Numbered from the stretch's first letter, positions 1-12,102 are shown. The stretch is 64,000 nt of DNA from Pantoea sp. Mb-10 (GCF_021272205.1 NZ_JAJSDX010000003.1:1-64000); one strand, 5' to 3'. Numbers and translations are program-made. Notes: generated by a model not told the origin, from the letters alone.

Positions 1-17
1 ACAGATTGTCTGATAAA

Positions 18-30
18 TTGTTAAAGAGCA
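18..30 (-). promoter_or_regulatory. rRNA leader boxA antitermination site
   Basis: The minus strand reads TGCTCTTTAACAA, the canonical rrn boxA bound by NusB-NusE. It is followed towards the left edge by the conserved leader sequence TTATCAGACAATCTGT. This shows that the transcript running off the window is an rRNA operon. Confidence 0.93.
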
Positions 31-69
31 GTGCGACGCGGCGTGGAGCCTGCTGTCGCGAGGTGGCGT

Positions 70-97
70 ATATTACGCTTTCCTCCTTCAGAGTCAA
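70..97 (-). promoter_or_regulatory. rRNA operon P2 promoter
   Basis: A second rrn promoter on the minus strand has -35 TTGACT (92-97), a 16-bp spacer and -10 TAATAT (70-75). It lies about 120 bp downstream of P1, the usual tandem P1-P2 arrangement. Confidence 0.9.
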
Positions 98-190
98 ACA
101 CTTTTTTCAGCGTTTTTCTCCGGCGGGCCGAATCACTCCGCGCCCTGCTGAGCCGTCTGCGTTGCCGCTTTGCCGTCTCAGTGGTGGCGC

Positions 191-240
191 ATTATAGGGC
201 GTTAATTCCGGCTGACAAGTGCTAATTTAAAGTTTTTGCT
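191..240 (-). promoter_or_regulatory. rRNA operon P1 promoter with UP element
   Basis: Read on the minus strand there is a -35 TTGTCA (213-218) and a -10 TATAAT (191-196) with the 16-bp spacer typical of rrn P1. The discriminator GCGCCACC is GC-rich, as in promoters under ppGpp control. AT-rich DNA at 219-240 fits an UP element. The block closely resembles E. coli rrnB P1, and in E. coli clpB also adjoins an rRNA operon (rrnG). The 16S gene itself lies off the left edge. Confidence 0.93.
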
Positions 241-298
241 CAACCGCTCACTTTCCAAACAACACGCTTTAAAAAGCAACATAATGGGATTCATCACA

Positions 299-326
299 CA
301 AAAAAACGGGCCGGTTGGCCCGTTTT
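299..326 (-). terminator. clpB terminator
   Basis: On the minus strand a stem ACGGGCC/GGCCCGT with a short loop is followed by a run of T, a few bases past the clpB stop. It separates clpB from the rrn promoters. Confidence 0.85.
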
Positions 327-337
327 GTACGCTGCAT

Positions 338-2911
<2,574 letters not shown>

Positions 2912-2949
2912 AATTCCTCCAAAACAGGTCAGAATGCTACTGGAGATTA

Positions 2950-2977
2950 AAATGAGGTCATCCCTCAAATTTTCAAG
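2950..2977 (-). promoter_or_regulatory. sigma-32 heat-shock promoter of clpB
   Basis: The minus strand has CTTGAAA (2971-2977), a 13-bp spacer, then CCTCATTT (2950-2957), close to the sigma-32 pattern CTTGAAA-N11-16-CCCCATNT. It lies about 40 bp upstream of the clpB start, where the E. coli clpB heat-shock promoter also lies. Confidence 0.85.
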
Positions 2978-3035
2978 TTTAATGACCTGCGCTGTGAGCG
3001 AAAAATACGCTACTGGATCGTCTTGCGGCGTAAGG

Positions 3036-3764
3036 TTATCTCAGCCAGATTAAAGTTGCCATACGTCCGGTGACGCCATCGCGTCGCCAGGAGAAAAAAT
3101 CATCGCTTTCGGTGTAAGTACAACGCGTCACGCCACTGATGGCATTCACGCCCGCCGCGCTAAGCCGCTGGCGCGCCAGCAGCCATAAATCGGCAAAATA
3201 GTTGTCTCCAACTGCGCGGAAAGCCTGCTGTGCTGCGGGGTCAAACGTCATGAAAGCGTCGCGAACTTCCTCGCCGACCTCAAACGCCTGCGGGCCAATA
3301 GCGGGCCCCAGCCAGACCAAGATATCTGCAGGTGAACAGTGAAACTGCGCCAGTGTCTTTTCAAGGACGCCGTTGCACAGGCCGCGCCAGCCTGCGTGGG
3401 CAGCCGCCACTTCCTTACCGTCTTTGCTGCAAAACAGCACGGGCAAGCAATCCGCCGTCATCACCGCGCACACGACGCCCGATTCACGCGTTATGGCTGC
3501 ATCTGCATCAGGCAAGATAACTTCAGAGGGCAAACGCACCACATCCGTACCGTGTACCTGGTTTAACCACTGCGGCATAGACGGCAGCAGTGCCTCAACG
3601 ACCAAGCGCTGGCGGTTTTCTCTCACGTGGCTTTCTATATCCCCCACGTGCACCCCAAGGTTGAGCGAATGCCAGGGTTCGGCACTTACGCCGCCGTGAC
3701 GCGTGGTGGAGCATGCCCGGACGCACGCGGGAGCCGGCCAGTCCGGGATGATCCAATGACTCAC
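3036..3764 (-). CDS. pgeF: Peptidoglycan editing factor / laccase-domain protein PgeF (YfiH)
   Basis: DUF152 family member of 242 residues (E. coli YfiH has 243). The family has been described as purine nucleoside phosphorylase/oxidoreductase-like. In E. coli it prevents wrong amino acids from entering peptidoglycan stem peptides. Family signatures are visible: the metal-site block [18 protein letters not shown], and a WLGPAIGP segment. The start overlaps the rluD stop by 4 bp, so the two genes are translationally coupled, as in E. coli. The gene is read from the rluD side and ends before the clpB heat-shock promoter. Confidence 0.95.
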   Translation of the reverse strand: MSHWIIPDWPAPACVRACSTTRHGGVSAEPWHSLNLGVHVGDIESHVRENRQRLVVEALLPSMPQWLNQVHGTDVVRLPSEVILPDADAAITRESGVVCAVMTADCLPVLFCSKDGKEVAAAHAGWRGLCNGVLEKTLAQFHCSPADILVWLGPAIGPQAFEVGEEVRDAFMTFDPAAQQAFRAVGDNYFADLWLLARQRLSAAGVNAISGVTRCTYTESDDFFSWRRDGVTGRMATLIWLR

Positions 3765-4741
3765 AGCCAGTCCATCTGATCGCGAAACTCATCGGTGTCG
3801 GCTTTCAATGCGTCAATCAACGCAACCATGTCCTGCGGCAATGGTGCGTGCCACTCCATTTCAATACCGGTTATTGGATGATAGAGACGGAGCATGGTGG
3901 CGTGCAGCGCCTGGCGATCAAACCCGCGCAGCGCAGTGATAAATGCTTCAGACGCGCCTTTGGGCGGGCGCGGACGGCCGCCATACAGCGGATCGCCCAC
4001 CAGCGGATGGTTGATGTGCGCCATGTGTACGCGAATTTGGTGGGTACGGCCGGTCTCTAAGCGTAAACGCAGACGCGTATGGGCACGGAAGTGCTCCATA
4101 ATGCGATAATGCGTTGTTGCCGGTTTGCCCATGGGATGCACGGCCATGTGCGTGCGTTTGGTGGCGTGCCGTGCCATCGGCTCATTGACGGTGCCGCCCG
4201 CGGTCATCGTGCCGATGGCTACCGCTTCGTATTCACGCGTGATTTCACGCAGCTGCAACGTTTCCACCAAATGCGTTTGGGCGGGGACGGTTTTTGCCAC
4301 CACCATCAGACCGGTGGTGTCTTTATCAAGACGGTGCACAATGCCCGCGCGCGGCACATCGGCAATCGGCGGATAGTGATAAAGCAGTGCGTTAAGTACC
4401 GTGCCGTCTGGATTGCCTGCACCGGGGTGCACCACCAAATCGCGCGGTTTGTTGATCACCAGAATATCGTCATCTTCATAAACGATATTGAGGGGAATAT
4501 TTTGCGCCTCCCAGCGCTGCTCTTCTTCGATCTCCGCCTCGATCACAACGTGCTCACCGCCCAACACTTTCTCTTTGGGTTTATCGATGATGGCACCGTT
4601 GACGCTGACCCGGCGCTCGAGGATCCACTCTTTTATGCGAGAGCGTGAATAATCAGGGAACAATTCCGCCAAAGTTTGATCTAAGCGTTGTCCAAGTTGT
4701 GCTTCGGACACCGTTGCGGTGAGGTGAACTTGTTGTGCCAT
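3761..4741 (-). CDS. rluD: 23S rRNA pseudouridine synthase RluD (1911/1915/1917)
   Basis: Makes the three pseudouridines in helix 69 of 23S rRNA, needed for normal 50S maturation and termination. The protein has 326 residues, with an N-terminal S4 RNA-binding domain (about 18-80) and a RluA-type catalytic domain. The HRLDKDTTG motif places the catalytic aspartate at D139. It is divergent from bamD across 130 bp and is coupled to pgeF by a 4-bp overlap. Confidence 0.97.
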   Translation of the reverse strand: MAQQVHLTATVSEAQLGQRLDQTLAELFPDYSRSRIKEWILERRVSVNGAIIDKPKEKVLGGEHVVIEAEIEEEQRWEAQNIPLNIVYEDDDILVINKPRDLVVHPGAGNPDGTVLNALLYHYPPIADVPRAGIVHRLDKDTTGLMVVAKTVPAQTHLVETLQLREITREYEAVAIGTMTAGGTVNEPMARHATKRTHMAVHPMGKPATTHYRIMEHFRAHTRLRLRLETGRTHQIRVHMAHINHPLVGDPLYGGRPRPPKGASEAFITALRGFDRQALHATMLRLYHPITGIEMEWHAPLPQDMVALIDALKADTDEFRDQMDWL

Positions 4742-4766
4742 ATACAGCTTCTTCGTTAACGTTGGG

Positions 4767-4794
4767 TTTTCACGGCGATGCCGTTTAATATAAT
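4767..4794 (+). promoter_or_regulatory. Candidate bamD promoter
   Basis: A consensus -10 TATAAT (4789-4794) is preceded 16 bp upstream by a weak -35 TTTTCA (4767-4772). It lies 78 bp before bamD. The -10 is clear, the -35 is not. I did not find a convincing sigma-E promoter here. Confidence 0.4.
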
Positions 4795-4871
4795 GTGCTA
4801 TCGTACCTGGTAATAACCGGGAGCTATACGGACAGCTTCCGCCATAACATTTTGAGGATAATCATTTCGTC

Positions 4872-5600
4872 ATGACGCGTATGAAACATCTGGTGGCTGC
4901 TGCCACATTGAGCCTGGCACTGGTGGGTTGTTCTGGCTCATCTGACCCAGTCCCAGACAGCCCGCCGTCTGAAATCTATGCCACAGCCCAGCAAAAGCTG
5001 CAGGACGGTAACTTTAAAGCGGCGATTAAGCAACTGGAAGCGCTCGATAACCGCTATCCCTTTGGTCCCTACTCGCAGCAAGTACAGCTGGATTTGATCT
5101 ACGCGTATTATAAAAATGCTGACCTGCCGCTCGCGCAAGCAGCGATCTCTCGCTTTATGCGCCTGAACCCGACGCATCCTAACATCGATTATGTGATGTA
5201 CATGAAAGGTCTGACGGACATGGCGCTGGATGATTCGGCGCTGCAGGGCTTCTTTGGTATTGACCGCTCCGATCGCGATCCTACCCATGCACGCGACGCC
5301 TTCCGGGATTTCTCCCAGCTGCTGCGCAACTACCCGAACAGCCAATACGCAGCTGATGCGCAAAAGCGCCAAGCCTTCCTGAAGGAGCGTCTGGCGAAGT
5401 ATGAACTTTCGGTGGCGCAATTCTATACCAAACGGGAAGCATATGTCGCCGTTGTTAATCGCGTGGAAGCCATGATGAAGGATTACCCTGACACAGACGC
5501 AACGCGTCAGGCACTGCCATTAATGGAAAACGCGTACCGCCAGCTGCAGTTAACTGCAGAAGCCGATAAGGTTGCAAAAATTATCGCTGCAAATCAGTAA
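4872..5600 (+). CDS. bamD: Outer membrane assembly lipoprotein BamD
   Basis: Essential lipoprotein of the BAM complex that folds beta-barrel proteins into the outer membrane. The signal peptide ends in the lipobox LVGC, with C20 as the lipidated residue. The mature part is a series of TPR repeats, including the conserved YPFGPYSQQ segment. The protein has 242 residues, close to the E. coli 245. MTRMK matches the E. coli N terminus, so the first ATG was kept. It is monocistronic, with an intrinsic terminator directly downstream. Confidence 0.97.
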   Translation: MTRMKHLVAAATLSLALVGCSGSSDPVPDSPPSEIYATAQQKLQDGNFKAAIKQLEALDNRYPFGPYSQQVQLDLIYAYYKNADLPLAQAAISRFMRLNPTHPNIDYVMYMKGLTDMALDDSALQGFFGIDRSDRDPTHARDAFRDFSQLLRNYPNSQYAADAQKRQAFLKERLAKYELSVAQFYTKREAYVAVVNRVEAMMKDYPDTDATRQALPLMENAYRQLQLTAEADKVAKIIAANQ

Positions 5601-5615
5601 CGATAACAGGCCCAC

Positions 5616-5647
5616 AAAAAAGCAGCCCTTATGGCTGCTTTTTTTTA
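5616..5647 (+). terminator. bamD terminator
   Basis: The stem AAGCAGCC/GGCTGCTT is followed by an unbroken T run and preceded by an A run, so it may work in both directions. Confidence 0.85.
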
Positions 5648-5768
5648 TTCCGCTCAAGTATTTTCGTTCCGGTTAACTCGTCAATCTTGCCGCCTAATGA
5701 CTGCACTTTCAAGGGAATTCCCTGTGTTTCCGAGCCTCTCTCACAATTCATCTTGATTGACAAAAAGT

Positions 5769-5804
5769 GACATTTTTTTGTGATCTAAATCACATAAAAA
5801 TGTC
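5769..5804 (+). promoter_or_regulatory. CRP site within a long palindrome upstream of raiA
   Basis: TGTGATCTAAATCACA (5779-5794) is a near-consensus CRP-cAMP site. It sits at the centre of a 36-bp inverted repeat (5769-5804) with one mismatch between the arms. A likely -10 TATGCT lies at 5815-5820, which would put the site centre about 41 bp upstream of the transcript start, a class II activator position. CRP control of raiA is known in E. coli. Confidence 0.8.
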
Positions 5805-5857
5805 ATCTTCGCGGTATGCTGGATCTACCAAGACGGAAATGACAGAGAGGTTTAACG

Positions 5858-6184
5858 ATGATTCTGAACATTACCAGCAAACAAATGGAAATCACTGCGG
5901 CAATCCGCAACCATGTCGAAGACCGTCTCGCCAAGCTAGAAAAATGGCAAACTCACCTGATTAATCCGCACATTGTGTTATCGAAAGAGCCGAAAGAATT
6001 TGTGGCCGACGCCACCATCAATACACCTAACGGCACGCTGGTTGCCAGCGCGAAACACATTGATATGTACACCGCCATCAATGACTTGATTGCGAAGCTG
6101 GAGCGACAGCTCAACAAAGCTCAGCATAAACCTGAAGCGCGTCGCGCCACGGCCAGCGTGAAAGATTTTATTCCAGCCGAATAA
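5858..6184 (+). CDS. raiA: Ribosome-associated inhibitor RaiA (YfiA)
   Basis: Stationary-phase and cold-shock factor that binds the 30S decoding region, blocks translation and opposes 100S dimer formation. The protein has 108 residues with the conserved N terminus [13 protein letters not shown] and the HPF/RaiA beta-alpha fold. It is slightly shorter than E. coli RaiA (113) because the acidic C-terminal tail is reduced to FIPAE. The ribosome-binding site AGAGAGG precedes the ATG. The gene is monocistronic, between its own CRP-type promoter and a terminator. Confidence 0.96.
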   Translation: MILNITSKQMEITAAIRNHVEDRLAKLEKWQTHLINPHIVLSKEPKEFVADATINTPNGTLVASAKHIDMYTAINDLIAKLERQLNKAQHKPEARRATASVKDFIPAE

Positions 6185-6201
6185 ATCACTCGGTTCTACC
6201 C

Positions 6202-6226
6202 ACGCGCCTCCGGGCGCGTTTTTTAT
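6202..6226 (+). terminator. raiA terminator
   Basis: The GC stem ACGCGCC/GGGCGCGT is followed by TTTTTT, 17 bp after the raiA stop. The pheL promoter begins at its end. Confidence 0.85.
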
Positions 6227-6254
6227 TGACAGCGTGAAATCCCAGCGGTTAATC
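6226..6254 (+). promoter_or_regulatory. pheL-pheA promoter
   Basis: A perfect -35 TTGACA (6226-6231), a 17-bp spacer and a -10 TTAATC (6249-6254) lie just upstream of the Phe leader peptide. Confidence 0.7.
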
Positions 6255-6281
6255 TCAATCCACTTTTACCAGGAAATCACG

Positions 6282-6329
6282 ATGAAATCTCAGCCGTTCT
6301 TCTTCGCCTTCTTTTTTACCTTCCCCTGA
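6282..6329 (+). CDS. pheL: Phenylalanine operon leader peptide PheL
   Basis: Fifteen-residue attenuator leader, MKSQPFFFAFFFTFP, with seven phenylalanines. Ribosomes stalling on these codons when charged tRNA-Phe is scarce prevent the downstream terminator from forming, which allows pheA transcription. The peptide is nearly identical to the E. coli leader. An AGGA ribosome-binding site precedes the ATG. Confidence 0.95.
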   Translation: MKSQPFFFAFFFTFP

Positions 6330-6375
6330 CTGGGAGGCGATGCGTCGTGCGAAAATGAAAGCGAAGACGAACGAC

Positions 6376-6405
6376 AAAGCCTCCCAACCGGGAGGCTTTT
6401 TTATT
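6376..6405 (+). terminator. pheA attenuator terminator
   Basis: The stem GCCTCCC/GGGAGGC (6379-6396) followed by TTTTTT lies between pheL and pheA. An earlier GGGAGGC copy just after the pheL stop can pair in the alternative antiterminator arrangement, as expected for Phe attenuation. Confidence 0.92.
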
Positions 6406-6427
6406 GAATATTTTACAGGTGAGCATC

Positions 6428-7591
6428 ATGACCCCCGATAATCCCTTGTTGGCCCTGCGCGATAAGATCAGCGCGGTTGATGAGAAACTCTTGTGCCTGT
6501 TGGCTGAACGACGCGCGCTGGCCGTTGAGGTTGCTCAAGCGAAGCTGGCTACCCACCGGCCGATCCGTGATGTTGAACGCGAGCGCGCCCTGCTGGAAAA
6601 TTTGATCACTTTGGGAAAACAGCACCAGTTAGATGCCCACTACATTACTCGCCTGTTCCAGTTAGTTATCGAAGATTCCGTGCTCACTCAACAGGCTCTG
6701 CTGCAAAAAAACCTCAACCATCCTCATGCACACGCGCCTCGTATTGCGTTCCTTGGCCCTAAAGGCTCTTACTCTCACCTCGCCGCACGTAAATACGCGT
6801 CACGCCATTTCGACTCCATGGTCGAGATGGGTTGCCAAAAGTTTGTGGATATCATGCATCAGGTGGAAAGCGGTCAAGCGGACTACGCGGTTATGCCGCT
6901 GGAAAATACCAGTTCTGGCTCCATCAACGACGTCTACGACTTATTGCAGCATACCTCCCTCTCTATCGTGGGCGAGCTAACCATTCCTATTGAACACTGC
7001 GTGCTGGTTAACGGTACCACCGATCTGCAGCAGATTAAGGTGGTTTACAGTCATCCCCAGCCTTTCCAGCAGTGCAGCCAGTTCATCAACCGTTTTCCAC
7101 ACTGGAAAATCGAATACACCGAAAGCACGGCAGCAGCGATGGAGAAAGTGGCTGCGATGAATTCGCCGCAGGTGGCCGCGCTGGGCAGTGAGGCTGGCGG
7201 TGAACTTTATGGGCTTCAGGTGTTGGAACGCAATCTGGCAAACCAGCAGCAAAACCATACGCGTTTCATTGTGCTGGCCCGTAAACCGATTGACGTTTCC
7301 AGCCAGGTGCCGGCAAAAACCACGCTGATCATGGCTACCGGTCAGCAAGCGGGCGCTCTGGTTGAAGCACTGCTGGTGCTGCGTAAACATAACTTGATTA
7401 TGAGCAAGCTGGAAAACCGTCCCATTAACGGTAATCCTTGGGAAGAGATGTTTTATATCGATGTGCAAAGCAACCTGCAGTCAGAGAGTATGCAACAGGC
7501 GCTGGATGAGCTGGCCGGGCTTACGCGCTCACTGAAAGTATTAGGCTGTTATCCGGGCGAAAATGTCGTGCCGGTGGAACCGCGCTTGTAA
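6428..7591 (+). CDS. pheA: Bifunctional chorismate mutase / prephenate dehydratase PheA
   Basis: Converts chorismate to prephenate and then to phenylpyruvate, the committed route to phenylalanine. The protein has 387 residues (E. coli 386). The AroQ-type mutase domain covers about 1-90 and the dehydratase domain about 105-285, with the catalytic segment around THR in HTRFIVLAR. The C-terminal ACT domain (about 299-387) contains [11 protein letters not shown] and ENRP motifs, which confer phenylalanine feedback inhibition. The start at 6428 was chosen over the ATG eight codons upstream because [11 protein letters not shown] aligns with the E. coli start and has AGGTGAG ahead of it. Confidence 0.97.
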   Translation: MTPDNPLLALRDKISAVDEKLLCLLAERRALAVEVAQAKLATHRPIRDVERERALLENLITLGKQHQLDAHYITRLFQLVIEDSVLTQQALLQKNLNHPHAHAPRIAFLGPKGSYSHLAARKYASRHFDSMVEMGCQKFVDIMHQVESGQADYAVMPLENTSSGSINDVYDLLQHTSLSIVGELTIPIEHCVLVNGTTDLQQIKVVYSHPQPFQQCSQFINRFPHWKIEYTESTAAAMEKVAAMNSPQVAALGSEAGGELYGLQVLERNLANQQQNHTRFIVLARKPIDVSSQVPAKTTLIMATGQQAGALVEALLVLRKHNLIMSKLENRPINGNPWEEMFYIDVQSNLQSESMQQALDELAGLTRSLKVLGCYPGENVVPVEPRL

Positions 7592-7593
7592 TA

Positions 7594-7625
7594 AAAAAGG
7601 CATCCCACGTGGATGCCTTTTTTAA
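7594..7625. terminator. Shared pheA/tyrA bidirectional terminator
   Basis: The stem AAAGGCATCC/GGATGCCTTT is flanked by an A run on one side and a T run on the other. It lies between the convergent pheA and tyrA genes. Confidence 0.9.
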
Positions 7626-7626
7626 C

Positions 7627-8745
7627 TTACCGGCTGTCGTTAGCCGAACGCAGCATACTGCGACTCTCAATCAGGAAACGCGGAGCGTAATCACCGAACC
7701 AGTGAGATACCCGTTCGAAGCTCGCCACAAACGCCTGTTTGTCACCGTGCTCAAGCAAATGAATAGCTTCACCAAACCGCTGATAGTAACGCTTAATCAG
7801 CGCGAGATTATTCTCGGACGACATGATGATGTCAGCATAAAGCTGCGGATCCTGCGCAAATAGCCGCCCGACCATCGCCAGCTCCAGCCGATAGATTGGC
7901 GAAGAGAGCGCCAGCAGCTGCTCGAGATCGACATTCTCTTCAGCCAAGTGCAATCCATACGCAAATGTCGCGAAGTGGCGCAGCGCCTGGATAAACGCCA
8001 TGTTTTGATCGTGCTCGGTCGCGCTGATCCGATGAAGCCGTGCGCCCCAGACCTGAATTTGTTCTAAAAACCACTGATACGCTTCCGGCTGGCGCCCATC
8101 GCACCACACAACAACTTGCTTCGCCAGGCTGCCGCTGTCAGGCCCAAACATGGGATGTAATCCCAATACTGGCCCGTTGTGCGCGGCTAACATTGCCTGC
8201 AGCGGTTGGTTTTTCACCGAGGCAATGTCCACCAGAATACAGTCGTCCGGCAGCCGCGGCAGCGAGGCGATAATCTGCTCGGTCAGGTGGATAGGCACGC
8301 TGATAATAACCATCCCCGCCCCTTCAAACAGCGTATCCGCCTCATCCCAGTTGTCTTTATCCAGGATCCGTACCTGGTAACCGGAGAGCGTCAGCATTTT
8401 TTCAAACAGCGAGCCCATCTTGCCTCGCCCGCCGACAATCACCACTGGGCCAAGCGTGGGGCATAGCGTTTTAAAGCCTTTGTCGTTTTCATGCGCGTAT
8501 GACTCACGCATTAAGCGCCGCAGCACATCTTCAATGAGATCCGGCGAGACGCCCAGCGCTTCCGCTTCTTGACGACGTGAGGCCAACATACTCGCCTCAC
8601 GCTCCGGGACATAAATAGGTAACCCGTGGCGGCTTTTAACGTCGCCCACCTCGGCTACCAGCGCCAGTCGTTTAGCCAATAGGCCAAGCAGGGCTTTATC
8701 CACTTCATCAATTTGATCGCGCAATGCGTTCAGTTCAGCCACCAT
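7627..8745 (-). CDS. tyrA: Bifunctional chorismate mutase / prephenate dehydrogenase TyrA
   Basis: Converts chorismate to prephenate and then to 4-hydroxyphenylpyruvate for tyrosine synthesis. The protein has 372 residues (E. coli 373). The chorismate mutase domain covers about 1-90. The NAD-binding Rossmann motif reads [17 protein letters not shown]. The dehydrogenase core follows, with the conserved [10 protein letters not shown] segment. It sits 6 bp downstream of aroF in the same operon and so should share TyrR control. Confidence 0.97.
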   Translation of the reverse strand: MVAELNALRDQIDEVDKALLGLLAKRLALVAEVGDVKSRHGLPIYVPEREASMLASRRQEAEALGVSPDLIEDVLRRLMRESYAHENDKGFKTLCPTLGPVVIVGGRGKMGSLFEKMLTLSGYQVRILDKDNWDEADTLFEGAGMVIISVPIHLTEQIIASLPRLPDDCILVDIASVKNQPLQAMLAAHNGPVLGLHPMFGPDSGSLAKQVVVWCDGRQPEAYQWFLEQIQVWGARLHRISATEHDQNMAFIQALRHFATFAYGLHLAEENVDLEQLLALSSPIYRLELAMVGRLFAQDPQLYADIIMSSENNLALIKRYYQRFGEAIHLLEHGDKQAFVASFERVSHWFGDYAPRFLIESRSMLRSANDSR

Positions 8746-8751
8746 GAATCA

Positions 8752-9831
8752 TTACACCTCGTGTGACAGACGCGCCGACAGCACACCTTGCAGATCCTGA
8801 TGCAGTTCACGCAGCAGCATCTCGGTGGTTTCCCAGTTGATGCAGGCATCCGTAACCGATACACCGTATTTCATTTCGCTACGCGGTTGCTCGGAGGATT
8901 GATTTCCCTCGTGCAGGTGACTTTCCAGCATCAGGCCGATGATCGAGCGATTACCATCTTTGATCTGCGCGATAGCCGATTCGGCTACGCCAGGCTGGCG
9001 ACGGTAGTCTTTGTTAGAGTTACCATGGCTGCAATCTATCATTAAGGCCGGACGGAGTCCTGCTTTGACCATCTCTTTTTCACACTGCGCGACATCTTCC
9101 GGGCCGTAATTGGGCGCTTTGCCGCCGCGAAGAATCACATGCCCGTCGGGGTTCCCCTGCGTTTGTAGCAGACACACTTGCCCTGCCTGATTAATCCCCA
9201 CAAAGCGATGCGGCATCGCCGCGGCGCGCATGGCGTTAATGGCCGTTCCCAGGCTGCCGTCAGTGCCATTTTTGAACCCAACCGGCATGGAAAGCCCTGA
9301 CGCCATTTCACGGTGCGTTTGTGATTCCGTGGTGCGTGCGCCAATCGCGGACCAGCTAAAGAGATCGCCGAGGTATTGCGGACTATTAGGATCGAGGGCT
9401 TCGGTCGCCAACGGTAAGCCCATCTCGACCAAATTCACCAGCAGCTGACGCGCAATATGCAGACCCGCTTCCATATCAAAGGAGTTATTCATGTAAGGAT
9501 CGTTGATCAGCCCTTTCCAGCCAACGGTGGTACGGGGTTTTTCAAAATAGACGCGCATAACGATATACAGCTGATCCTTCAACTGCTCAGACAAATCTTT
9601 CAACAGACGCGCATACTGAAGCGCCGCTTCGGTATCGTGAATAGAACACGGCCCGCATACCACGAGCAAGCGCGGATCGCGTCCCGCAATGATATCTGCC
9701 ACCGTTTGACGCGACGCGGCAATTTGCGCTTCCTGCGCCGCCGTCAGCGGAAACTTCGCTTTGAGCGCTTGGGGGGTGATCAGTATTTGTTCGTCTGCGA
9801 TGTGCACATTATTCAGCGCGTCTTTTTGCAT
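8752..9831 (-). CDS. aroF: Tyrosine-sensitive DAHP synthase AroF
   Basis: First enzyme of the shikimate pathway: phosphoenolpyruvate plus erythrose-4-phosphate gives DAHP. The protein has 359 residues (E. coli AroF 356). The N-terminal MQKDALNNVHI matches AroF rather than AroG or AroH. The active-site blocks GPCSIHD, KPRTTVGWKG and DCSHGNSNKD are intact. It is the first gene of aroF-tyrA. Its promoter carries TyrR boxes, which agrees with the tyrosine-repressed isozyme. Confidence 0.97.
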   Translation of the reverse strand: MQKDALNNVHIADEQILITPQALKAKFPLTAAQEAQIAASRQTVADIIAGRDPRLLVVCGPCSIHDTEAALQYARLLKDLSEQLKDQLYIVMRVYFEKPRTTVGWKGLINDPYMNNSFDMEAGLHIARQLLVNLVEMGLPLATEALDPNSPQYLGDLFSWSAIGARTTESQTHREMASGLSMPVGFKNGTDGSLGTAINAMRAAAMPHRFVGINQAGQVCLLQTQGNPDGHVILRGGKAPNYGPEDVAQCEKEMVKAGLRPALMIDCSHGNSNKDYRRQPGVAESAIAQIKDGNRSIIGLMLESHLHEGNQSSEQPRSEMKYGVSVTDACINWETTEMLLRELHQDLQGVLSARLSHEV

Positions 9832-9888
9832 GGTGGCGATCCTTTTGTACTCGTTAGGCGGTTTGCGATCCTTATGAAGGACAACGTC

Positions 9889-9916
9889 ACTCTACCAAAC
9901 TATGTACATTTTGCAA
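9889..9916 (-). promoter_or_regulatory. aroF-tyrA promoter
   Basis: On the minus strand -35 TTGCAA (9911-9916), a 16-bp spacer and -10 TAGAGT (9889-9894) align with the layout of the E. coli aroF promoter (TTGAAA-N16-TATCGT). The -35 and -10 are weak matches, so the assignment rests partly on that alignment. Confidence 0.6.
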
Positions 9917-9924
9917 TCCATAGG

Positions 9925-9942
9925 TGTACACATTTATTACCA
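9925..9942. promoter_or_regulatory. TyrR box proximal to aroF promoter (weak)
   Basis: TGTACA-N6-TTACCA partly matches the TyrR consensus TGTAAA-N6-TTTACA. It lies just upstream of the -35, where E. coli aroF has TyrR boxes. Confidence 0.6.
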
Positions 9943-10033
9943 ATCAATAAGACGCTACTCATTTATTATTAATAAATATATAAAATTCATAATCTTAAAC
10001 TAACAATAACCCACCAACCCGCCGCCGCATAGG

Positions 10034-10051
10034 TGTAAACATTAAATTACA
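10034..10051. promoter_or_regulatory. Strong upstream TyrR box
   Basis: TGTAAA-CATTAA-ATTACA differs from the TyrR consensus TGTAAA-N6-TTTACA at one half-site base. It lies 109 bp upstream of the proximal box (start to start), which suits cooperative binding by TyrR hexamers and tyrosine-dependent repression of aroF-tyrA. Confidence 0.75.
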
Positions 10052-10275
10052 TCAGCAACTCTGACGCAATCTCACTCACTTACAATGTGATTTGCGATTA
10101 ACACCTTAACCTGGATAAGGCAAGGCAGGTTTGAAGGCTGGCCACGCTCTCAAGCGCTCATTCACACGCCGCCAGAATGGATGTGCTAGCAAGACGCCTT
10201 TTTTCACCCCGCAGACACCAGAGAAAGAGAACGGCAGGCGTTTCTGGAGAAAAGGACCTTTGCATAAACGCGCAT
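10052..10275. other. Intergenic DNA between aroF control region and rplS terminator
   Basis: No credible ORF or RNA gene was seen. In E. coli the yfiL-yfiR-dgcN-yfiB genes occupy this position; nothing resembling them is present. Confidence 0.6.
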
Positions 10276-10308
10276 AAAAAAGGGGCTGGCCAATCGGCCA
10301 ACCCCTTG
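10276..10308 (-). terminator. rpsP-rimM-trmD-rplS operon terminator
   Basis: On the minus strand a long stem AGGGG-TTGGCC/GGCCAG-CCCCT is followed by a TTTTTT run. It lies 38 bp past the rplS stop. Confidence 0.9.
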
Positions 10309-10345
10309 TTTGCTATTAACTTTGAGAAGTCGCTTACGCGAGCTC

Positions 10346-10702
<357 letters not shown>

Positions 10703-10735
10703 TCATATCCTGGGTAAACTGATAGTCAGGGAAGA

Positions 10736-11500
10736 TTACTCTTCCACCTCATCGTTTTGTTGCTGCTGATGTTCCCGCTGGAACTCACTTAGCAACCTTG
10801 CTTGCTCTTCAGTCAGAGCCAGGTTTTCCAGAAGTTCAGGTCTTCTTAGCCAGGTACGGCCTAGCGACTGTTTCAGACGCCAGCGGCGAATGTCAGCATG
10901 GTTTCCCGACAGTAACACTGGCGGTACTTCCATCCCTTCTAACACTTCAGGTCGGGTATAGTGAGGGCAATCCAGCAACCCATCCGAAAAGGAGTCCTCA
11001 TCGGCTGATGCCTGCTTCCCCAGTACGCCGGGTATAAACCTGGCGACTGAATCAATCAGCGTCATCGCGGGTAGCTCACCACCGCTGAGCACGTAATCAC
11101 CGATTGACCACTCTTCGTCAATCTCAGTGTGAATCACACGCTCATCGATCCCTTCATAACGACCACAAACCAAAATCAGCTTCTGGTGGGTCGCCAGCTC
11201 GCAAACGCCCGATTGGTCCAGTTTGCGGCCCTGAGGTGAAAGATAAATCACCTTGGCGCCATCCCCCGCCGCTGCTTTCGCTGCGTGGATGGCATCCCGT
11301 AAGGGTTGCACCATCATCAACATTCCCGGTCCGCCGCCGTAAGGACGATCGTCCACGGTACGGTGCCGGTCGTGCGTGAAGTCACGAGGACTCCAGCTTT
11401 CAATGTTGAGCAGGCCATTTTTTACTGCCCGGCCAGTTACCCCGTACTCGGTAATAGCGCGAAACATCTCTGGAAACAGGCTAATAACACCAATCCACAT
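10736..11500 (-). CDS. trmD: tRNA (guanine-37-N1) methyltransferase TrmD
   Basis: SpoU/TrmD knot-fold enzyme that methylates G37 of tRNAs reading CCN, CGG and CUN codons, preventing +1 frameshifts. The protein has 254 residues (E. coli 255). AdoMet-pocket segments [19 protein letters not shown] and [14 protein letters not shown] are present. The start [13 protein letters not shown] is the family start; an in-frame ATG 18 codons upstream would overlap rimM and was rejected. The C-terminal tail is rich in Gln, Glu and Asp. Confidence 0.97.
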   Translation of the reverse strand: MWIGVISLFPEMFRAITEYGVTGRAVKNGLLNIESWSPRDFTHDRHRTVDDRPYGGGPGMLMMVQPLRDAIHAAKAAAGDGAKVIYLSPQGRKLDQSGVCELATHQKLILVCGRYEGIDERVIHTEIDEEWSIGDYVLSGGELPAMTLIDSVARFIPGVLGKQASADEDSFSDGLLDCPHYTRPEVLEGMEVPPVLLSGNHADIRRWRLKQSLGRTWLRRPELLENLALTEEQARLLSEFQREHQQQQNDEVEE

Positions 11501-11535
11501 CGCGTTCGCCGTTGCGTTACCGGAATGTCCGGAGA

Positions 11536-12084
11536 TCAAAAACCAGGATCCCAATCTACTTCAATCGTGCCAGTAGAGAGATCGACTTTCTTGATAACCT
11601 GTTCATCAAGAAACGGGATTAACCGCTCTTGTGCACCGAATGCATCTTTCAGGTTTGCCTTAACGACAAGCACGTCGTTTGAGCCGGTCTCCATCAAATC
11701 AATGACTTTGCCCATCTCATAGCCCTGAAGGTTTACCACTTTGCAACCCATAAGGTCTTTCCAGTAGTAATCGCCTTCTTCCAGGGCTGGCAGCTGCGTC
11801 GAGTCAACCGTGATTTCGCAATTGGTCAACTGAGCGGCAGCATCCCGATCGTCAATGCCTTTGACTTTGATGATCAGGTCCTGATTGTGGTGCTTCCAAC
11901 CCTCAAGCTCTACCTGCTGCCATTTACCGACGTGCTGGATAAACCAGGGTTGATAGTCGAAGATACTTTCAGCGTCTTCAGTGGAGGAAAACACTTTGAG
12001 CCAACCCCGAATTCCGTAAGCGGCACCCATTTTGCCCAATACGATTGGGTTAACGGGAGGCTGTGCGGCAGGTTTACTGCTCAT
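11536..12084 (-). CDS. rimM: 16S rRNA processing factor RimM
   Basis: Assembly factor that binds S19 and helps mature the 30S head. The protein has 182 residues, the E. coli length. It has the N-terminal RimM barrel with [15 protein letters not shown] and the C-terminal PRC-type barrel with WKDLMGC. ATG at 12084 was chosen; GTG codons three and two codons upstream are possible, but GGTGG then falls inside the coding region instead of serving as the ribosome-binding site. It lies 18 bp after rpsP. Confidence 0.95.
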   Translation of the reverse strand: MSSKPAAQPPVNPIVLGKMGAAYGIRGWLKVFSSTEDAESIFDYQPWFIQHVGKWQQVELEGWKHHNQDLIIKVKGIDDRDAAAQLTNCEITVDSTQLPALEEGDYYWKDLMGCKVVNLQGYEMGKVIDLMETGSNDVLVVKANLKDAFGAQERLIPFLDEQVIKKVDLSTGTIEVDWDPGF

Positions 12085-12102
12085 GCTCACCACCGTGACA
12101 GA

